Positions 58,880-64,000 of a DNA stretch of 64,000 nt are shown in pieces; the first letter of the stretch is position 1, and each line of letters opens with the position of its first letter. The DNA comes from Cydia pomonella (taxonomy: Eukaryota > Arthropoda > Insecta > Lepidoptera > Tortricidae), in assembly GCF_033807575.1 (NCBI RefSeq), contig NC_084704.1, positions 23,909,968 through 23,973,967 on the forward strand. The letters run 5' to 3'. Below the pieces are notes generated by a model that was given only the letters and a program-made list of their open reading frames with translations, did no database searches and was not told where the DNA came from. The translations under genes and the position numbers were made by a program.

Positions 58880-59720
58880 CTGAAATTAATAATTGTAAAT
58901 ATAAGTAAATTATAATACACAATCTACCTAAATATTAAGCAATAACTATGTGTTTTTTTAATTAAAACTTCGTTCATTTTCCATCACAATTTTCTTCTCT
59001 CGCATAACCTACCAGGGCTGTTAACAAAATTTATTAGAAACTTTGGGGAATATCGTCGAATATTATTTGTATCAAAATATTAAGAAAACATCGAAGCACA
59101 AAACCAACCTCCCACGTCGAATGGTGTTTCCGATGACAGTTCATTTTCATAATAAGGTACTCCATTACGTAAAATGTTTATAGGTGTTTATAGGTGTGAT
59201 TATAAATGTTTGATATTGATTTTTTGGTAGTTTAGCTAATTATTTTGTCAGGAATGTACTACTTAAAATACGCATACGGTAAAAACATATTACTTAATTA
59301 TGTTTTTAAAATTAAGTCCAAGCAAAAGAGACTTGAAGAAAGTGTCTTAGGGACCATCGGTCGATGCGAGAGATATAAATAATGCCTGCGAAATTTTACG
59401 CATTCAAAATGCTAAGCCACAGTTACAGTAGCAACATATTTGTCAATTTAAATTGTTTTATAGTTCATGATTTATTTTAATTGTCTTATATCCGAAATGG
59501 TGCCTAGGTGTTCAGGTTAACTTTTAATAAGTACGGGTACCGAGATGTACATAAGTAATTAAATTTAAAAGGGAAATGTTTTCATAATTGTCTAGTATTT
59601 AGGATTAAATTTATTGCTACCTTACGGTACGGCTTTAATAAAAAATGCTTTTTAGCATCTACTTTTACAAAGTAAAAACTATTTTTTTTTAATTCAGTGC
59701 AGAGTTCAATAAAATTATAC
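58880..59720. other. Intergenic or intronic DNA
   Basis: AT-rich; nothing recognised. Confidence 0.5.
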
Positions 59721-59865
59721 TCACGACTTATTAAACATCAAGCGTAGTATACTTTCGTCGTTTGGCGTGACAGTAGTAGAGGTGGTAGTGCTCTGCTCCG
59801 CCGCCGAGATCAGGTACCTGGTGGTCCAGTACGTGCCGAAGGCCAGCAGGCCGGTCAAAATCAGG
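59721..59865 (-). CDS. Probable terminal exon of an unidentified membrane protein
   Basis: The minus strand has a gattgcag acceptor at 59866 followed by a frame that ends in TGA at 59721. It encodes about 48 residues: a hydrophobic helix LILTGLLAFGTYWTTRYLIS, then AAEQ, a Ser/Thr-rich segment (STTTSTTVTP) and a charged end. The exon is GC-rich against AT-rich flanks, as for the confirmed exons. Family unknown, and upstream exons were not found. The opposite strand is also open (59767-59967), so strand assignment rests on the splice acceptor and the membrane-helix pattern. Confidence 0.45.
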
Positions 59866-60614
59866 CTGCAATCAGTTCACAATTCAGTCAGACCGAAGAA
59901 CAAATTCCAGATAGAAAAAGAAAAAATGTTGGCTATGAATAACTGTATCGTGCGTGTTGTGCCTTGATTATTCGGTTAATGCCATACATTAGGTACATAG
60001 AGCCTCACAATTCACATTTTATGGGAAGGAACATTACGCTGTACCCAGCGTACGGCGTCAACCGGAGATCAAGACTTTTGTCAAGAAATGAATTCCTAAT
60101 TTATTGGAAATTCAAGAAACCTAAAAAAATATTGTATCTGATGAAAACTTACAATCCTATCGCCATTTTAGCGAACTGCTCCTCTCTTGCAATCTTCAGT
60201 GAATTGAAACCTTAATATAGACATTTCAAGTTTATATAATGCTGCTAGTTCTTAAGTTGACGAACCACTAACAGATTTGATATTGTGTATTTACTAGCAT
60301 TACTTGCCAAGTTTTTTTTTAAAAGATTATCAATAAAATTTGGGTTCAAAAGCTTCCTTCTGTTTAACTGCAGATTCGAAAAATAACAATCGATTTATTT
60401 TATCTCAATTTTTCATTTCTGACTCGAAATAGTCAAAATATTGGCAAACAATCTCGTAATAAAAATGTTTCTCTTTCATTCCTTAGTTAACCTTACAAGC
60501 TACTGTTGTTGTTGTTGCCAAGATGCGACTCTCTGGCTGACAGTCAAGAATGATCCAACATGATCTCAAAGGAGCAACTCCAAAAACAGATGTATCACTT
60601 GACGTCTTATTTAC
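59866..60614. other. Intergenic or intronic DNA
   Basis: An 83-codon plus frame (59964-60215) has no domain and no splice support. Nothing else is seen. Confidence 0.45.
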
Positions 60615-61052
60615 AGTTAAATCCTGGGCTATAACCACGAAAATCGAAGTTCGTCAATTGCAAGCATTTCTCTCTGTCACTTTAATTACGTCTTATTGAA
60701 TGAATTAATGAATGTTTTCTTTAATCAGACAATATACCCATTACATAATTTTAAAATACAAATACAAATTACAAAGAAAAGAAAAAAGTTACAGTAAAAA
60801 GAAATTACAGTAAAAATAAAAATACAATAAAAATATAATAAATAAATACTAAAAACTACTTACGGTTCGGTTGCTGATGCGCGGACAACCAATGCAGGAA
60901 AAACACATCTTGGTAAATGTTCTCATTTACAGTCATAATTGGCCTATTATTAGAAATGCGTACGCAAACTGTTCCAAAACGACGACTTATTGAGAGTGAA
61001 AGAGAAAAATCCCAGCAATTTGCGAAATTCGGTTTTCGCGGTAGGCCCCCTA
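60615..61052. mobile_element. MITE (ccgcgaaaa family)
   Basis: Left end ccacgaaaatcgaagttcgtc and right end gaaattcggttttcgcggta are imperfect inverted copies. The neighbouring strings gcatttctctctgtcac and gagtgaaagagaaaaatccc extend the arms. The interior is AT-rich. A small relative is at 55008-55125. Confidence 0.6.
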
Positions 61053-61160
61053 TAACTACTAGATAGTTTAGATACGCATGGCTTAATATCTGAAGCTATG
61101 AGCTCTTAGTTACAGAAAATAGTCTTATTCAAGTTATTTCAGATATGATTAGTTAGATAA

Positions 61161-61621
61161 ACATTCTTATTACGCATAATTTTCCGATCAATTAAGCATA
61201 TAAAAAATAAAAATATGTTCAAGGTTTCTCAGATATGATTATTTAGAATGTTTAAACTTGGCGGAGTTACCATAAGCTACATTGGAGAAAGGGATTGGAT
61301 GAACAAATATGTTCCTAGTCAGAGATTGATTTTTTGCAACTTGAGTTTAACTGTATGAGTTTGAGCGAAACGCACTGAAAGTCAAATCAAGATGAGATAT
61401 TTAAAGTTGCCACTCTCCTGTGACTGGAAACATGTTGCAGATATGAAACATCAGAAAAAGCAGGCACTTCGTCTTGCATCCGGTTGAAGTCAAAATTAAA
61501 TAAAAAAGAACCTAATAAATATAATTTCACTAAATATTTAAGCTTTAATAAGTTGCAACGATAAATGCCTTCCTCGCGAGTCCGAAGTATGCAAGTTGAA
61601 TCGGGACAGCTGATGTCGATG
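61161..61621. repeat. ~460 bp duplicated segment, copy 2
   Basis: The direct partner of 58411-58879, about 2.75 kb away. In this copy a 101-codon minus frame (61387-61692) is open through most of the segment. It uses a different frame from the one best conserved between the copies, and starts at a TTG, so I do not call it a gene. The outer boundary at 61621 coincides with the point where the candidate exon of copy 1 meets its splice acceptor. Confidence 0.8.
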
Positions 61622-61839
61622 TTCTTATTCAGAAGCTTTAAAGCCACGACCAAACTATTAGCTTCCTTCTGGTGGATTACTGCCCTAATCAATACAATAT
61701 ATTACTATGTTTACTATACACCGACGTGTATTTAAACAATTATGATTAACATTGTTAAACAATACGATGAGTAACATGTACATCAGTAGGTACCTATCAA
61801 AATGTGTACAACTGGGTTTTATAAATCTCAAACGACCTC

Positions 61840-62080
61840 CTAGCCTAGTCAGGAAGACTAATCTGCCTACGAAGCAAGAAATCCCGGGTTCGAATCCACG
61901 TTATTTTATGTGTTTATCACAAATATTTGTTCCTGAGTTATGGAGGTTTCTCATGTATAAGTATTTATATAAGTAACTATATATTATATATATCATCGTT
62001 ACCTGTCACAAGCCTTATTGAGCTTACTGTTGATCTAGGTCTATCTGTGTAAAACTGTCGTATAATATTAATGTACATAT
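61840..62080 (+). mobile_element. tRNA-derived SINE family A
   Basis: The B box is ggttcgaatcc at about 61888. The A-box region (tagcctagtcagg) is recognisable. The body (gttcctgagttatggaggtt) and tail (aagccttattgagctta) are present and moderately diverged. Confidence 0.8.
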
Positions 62081-64000
62081 ATATATTATAAATCTCATAT
62101 TCGTGCGTTCTAATATGAGATTTATAATATTTGAGTAGATTTTAAAAATAAGATAATATGTCATCGTAATCGTCTCATTTTGATCTCCTTCATTACCTGC
62201 CCATATTATAAATATCGTTGGTAAGTAGTTTTATTCACGAATTTATCTAATCCTATTTCATTTACAATCGTCCCAAACGAGACGTGGCTTGTAATATTTT
62301 CATAAGATTATATTGTGTTGATCATGAAATATATTTTATGATAATCATAATCATCATAAGATAAATATAAAAATAGCCAATATCGTGTACCCTGTACGTA
62401 TAAGCTTTGAGGAGTTCTCACGGTTCCTTATGGGTCCCATCGTCGAACTGGATATTAACAAAAAAAGAACCAAATAATTTTGGTTGTGAAATCAAATAAG
62501 GAATCAGATATTAATGAAATTTGGAAATTTTCAAAGAAATATCAGTAGCGTTAACTTATTTTAAGTACATTTTTATTGAAATTGTAATATCCTTAGACAA
62601 TTAATATTAAGTTAATAATACAAGTCAATCCACCAAGAAAACACACTATTCCGATGCAAAAATAGGATAAGTTAAACGTCCGCGTTAGCAGAATTTGCTG
62701 TGAAGTATTTCTCACTACAGCTACCAAGCTGGCTCTTCTACCGCTCTGCCTACGTCTTGCTCGGTCGCGCCTCCAAACATTTAATTCGTAGGAAATCTAA
62801 AAAAACAAAAATTCTATAAAATAAAGTTTTTGGGCGAAGTCCTACGGTTAGCACAAAGGGTAGGCACTTATATATTCACCAGTATTTAGCTTTATTGCTA
62901 CTACTACTTATCAGATGGTACAGTCGATATTAAGTTATTTTTTCTTAGTATCTTATGCATTTTTTTCTGTACACAGCATACAATAAATGAACTTTAAATC
63001 ATTAGCTAAATTTACCCAAAACGTTAACCAATCTATGCGAGAGTTCACAATAAAAACGCCGTTTTGCGAAACGATTATTATTATTATGAGTGAAGTTTTA
63101 GGGGCCCGTTATAAAACTAATATACCTGCAATATAAACATTATTAAACTGCGTCGACCGTCCAGTGGCGCCCTCATAAGGGGAATTGGGTTTTCTAATAA
63201 ACTAATTAATTTCTGTATAAAGCAGGATGTTAATCCCTACTGATTCCTTAACTTTTAGGGTTCTCATTAAACCCTTAAATATGATAATGGTAACAACAAA
63301 GCACGCCGTGGGAATCTTGTTTTAATGTAACAAAATCTAAAAATGTTATACACTTGGAGGTACAGTTTACAAAGATCATAATTTTTTTGACCATAATTTG
63401 GGCCTTTATTATATTTTTTACATCTAAAATAAAATAAACTACCCGAATACTACTTTTTAAGACCGGTTCCTACAATTCAGATACATATCTTAAGTTGTTT
63501 TAACTAAATATAACTATTATGTGTCTCTGATAAGTGCATTTCCTGAACTCTGAAAATCGGCGTCATGAATCATCACATCAAATATTTAGCTTGGCACCGA
63601 CTTCTATCATATCATTTGTTAATGCATATACTTAAATAGAATAATATTTTACTTATTTAATCCTTCCTGAAGTCGATTTCCTTTTTTTTAAGTTTTTATT
63701 TTCCATTTCCATTAGTAAGGTATTGTTAAAAGCTTACTTATATGACGCATGAATTAAGAACATATGTTTAACACTCAATTCGTAAACTTTCGTAAATATT
63801 ATTGATTTTCCTCGAGTCCGTCTAGGTTATCATTCACGTCACTAAATCCATCCTCCTTCCTACTACTAGTCCAATCCCACAAACCCCCGATCCCTCAACC
63901 ATCAATCCCCAGACTCCAACCTCCGACGCGTCATCTCCCAACATCACGATCCCTCAGTCCCTGACCCATGATATAACCGTTCCCCAAAACCTGACCTGTC
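62081..64000. other. Intergenic DNA with repeat remnants
   Basis: At 62074-62130 a short inverted pair (tataaatctcatattcg; aatatgagatttata) is present. At 62405-62470 there is a fragment of the ~250 bp unit seen at 36.7-37.3 kb (gaggagttctcacggttcc, gggtcccatcgtcgaactgg). The last ~150 bp is unusually C-rich (atccctcaaccatcaatccc). No gene is recognised. Confidence 0.45.

Noticed and set aside
61387..61692. 101-codon minus frame in duplicated segment copy 2
   Set aside because: It starts at TTG, and copy 1 has an earlier stop and more amino-acid changes in this frame than in the alternative one.
1..64000. Telomeric (TTAGG)n, rDNA, viral insertions or bacterial gene clusters
   Set aside because: No long TTAGG run, no rRNA-like stretch, and no viral or bacterial gene that I could recognise.

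Overview
The window looks like nuclear DNA from a moth or butterfly. This is inferred from four things: AT-rich intergenic DNA full of short tRNA-derived SINEs, LINE tails and fold-back MITEs; small exons with GT-AG introns; single exons that stand out by higher GC; and a secreted neutral lipase of the kind that is expanded in lepidopteran guts. There is no bacterial operon structure, CRISPR array or rRNA, and most short open frames are chance or repeat-derived.

Layout. 1-12 kb: intergenic DNA with a 2 kb satellite of ~105 bp units (1.47-3.53 kb), nested SINE/MITE insertions and a broken LINE. 12.2-13.7 kb: the last two coding exons of an AIG1/FAR-17a-like membrane protein (+), with its 5' exons not found. 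13.8-15.2 kb: two composite fold-back/TIR elements. 15-39 kb: gene-poor, with dispersed repeats; the one gene-like signal is a possible first coding exon at 26.2 kb (+). 39.4-47.0 kb: a complete eight-exon pancreatic-type lipase gene (+) that I could assemble by splice phase into a 349-residue protein with signal peptide and Ser-Asp-His triad, plus a TATA box. 48.1-49.9 kb: a convergent gene (-) for a small, apparently secreted protein of unknown family; two exons are well supported and a third is tentative. 50.8-53.3 kb: a LINE graveyard, with RTE-like pieces interrupted by another LINE tail and then a 5'-truncated LINE with an intact reverse transcriptase core. 56.7-58.0 kb: a full-length mariner with 31 bp terminal repeats (one mismatch), TA target duplication and an uninterrupted 359-residue DD34D transposase. 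58-64 kb: a ~460 bp direct duplication, one likely terminal exon of an unidentified membrane protein (-), and SINE/MITE remnants.

The confident cellular genes are the lipase (secreted lipid hydrolysis) and the AIG1-like membrane protein; they have no visible functional link. Most of the structure in the window comes from mobile elements, several of them inside the lipase introns and just upstream of its promoter. I found no clear evidence of a new multi-gene system. The best items to follow up are the apparently intact mariner, the orphan secreted-protein gene, the perfect 24 bp hairpin at 48.8 kb and the higher-order satellite.
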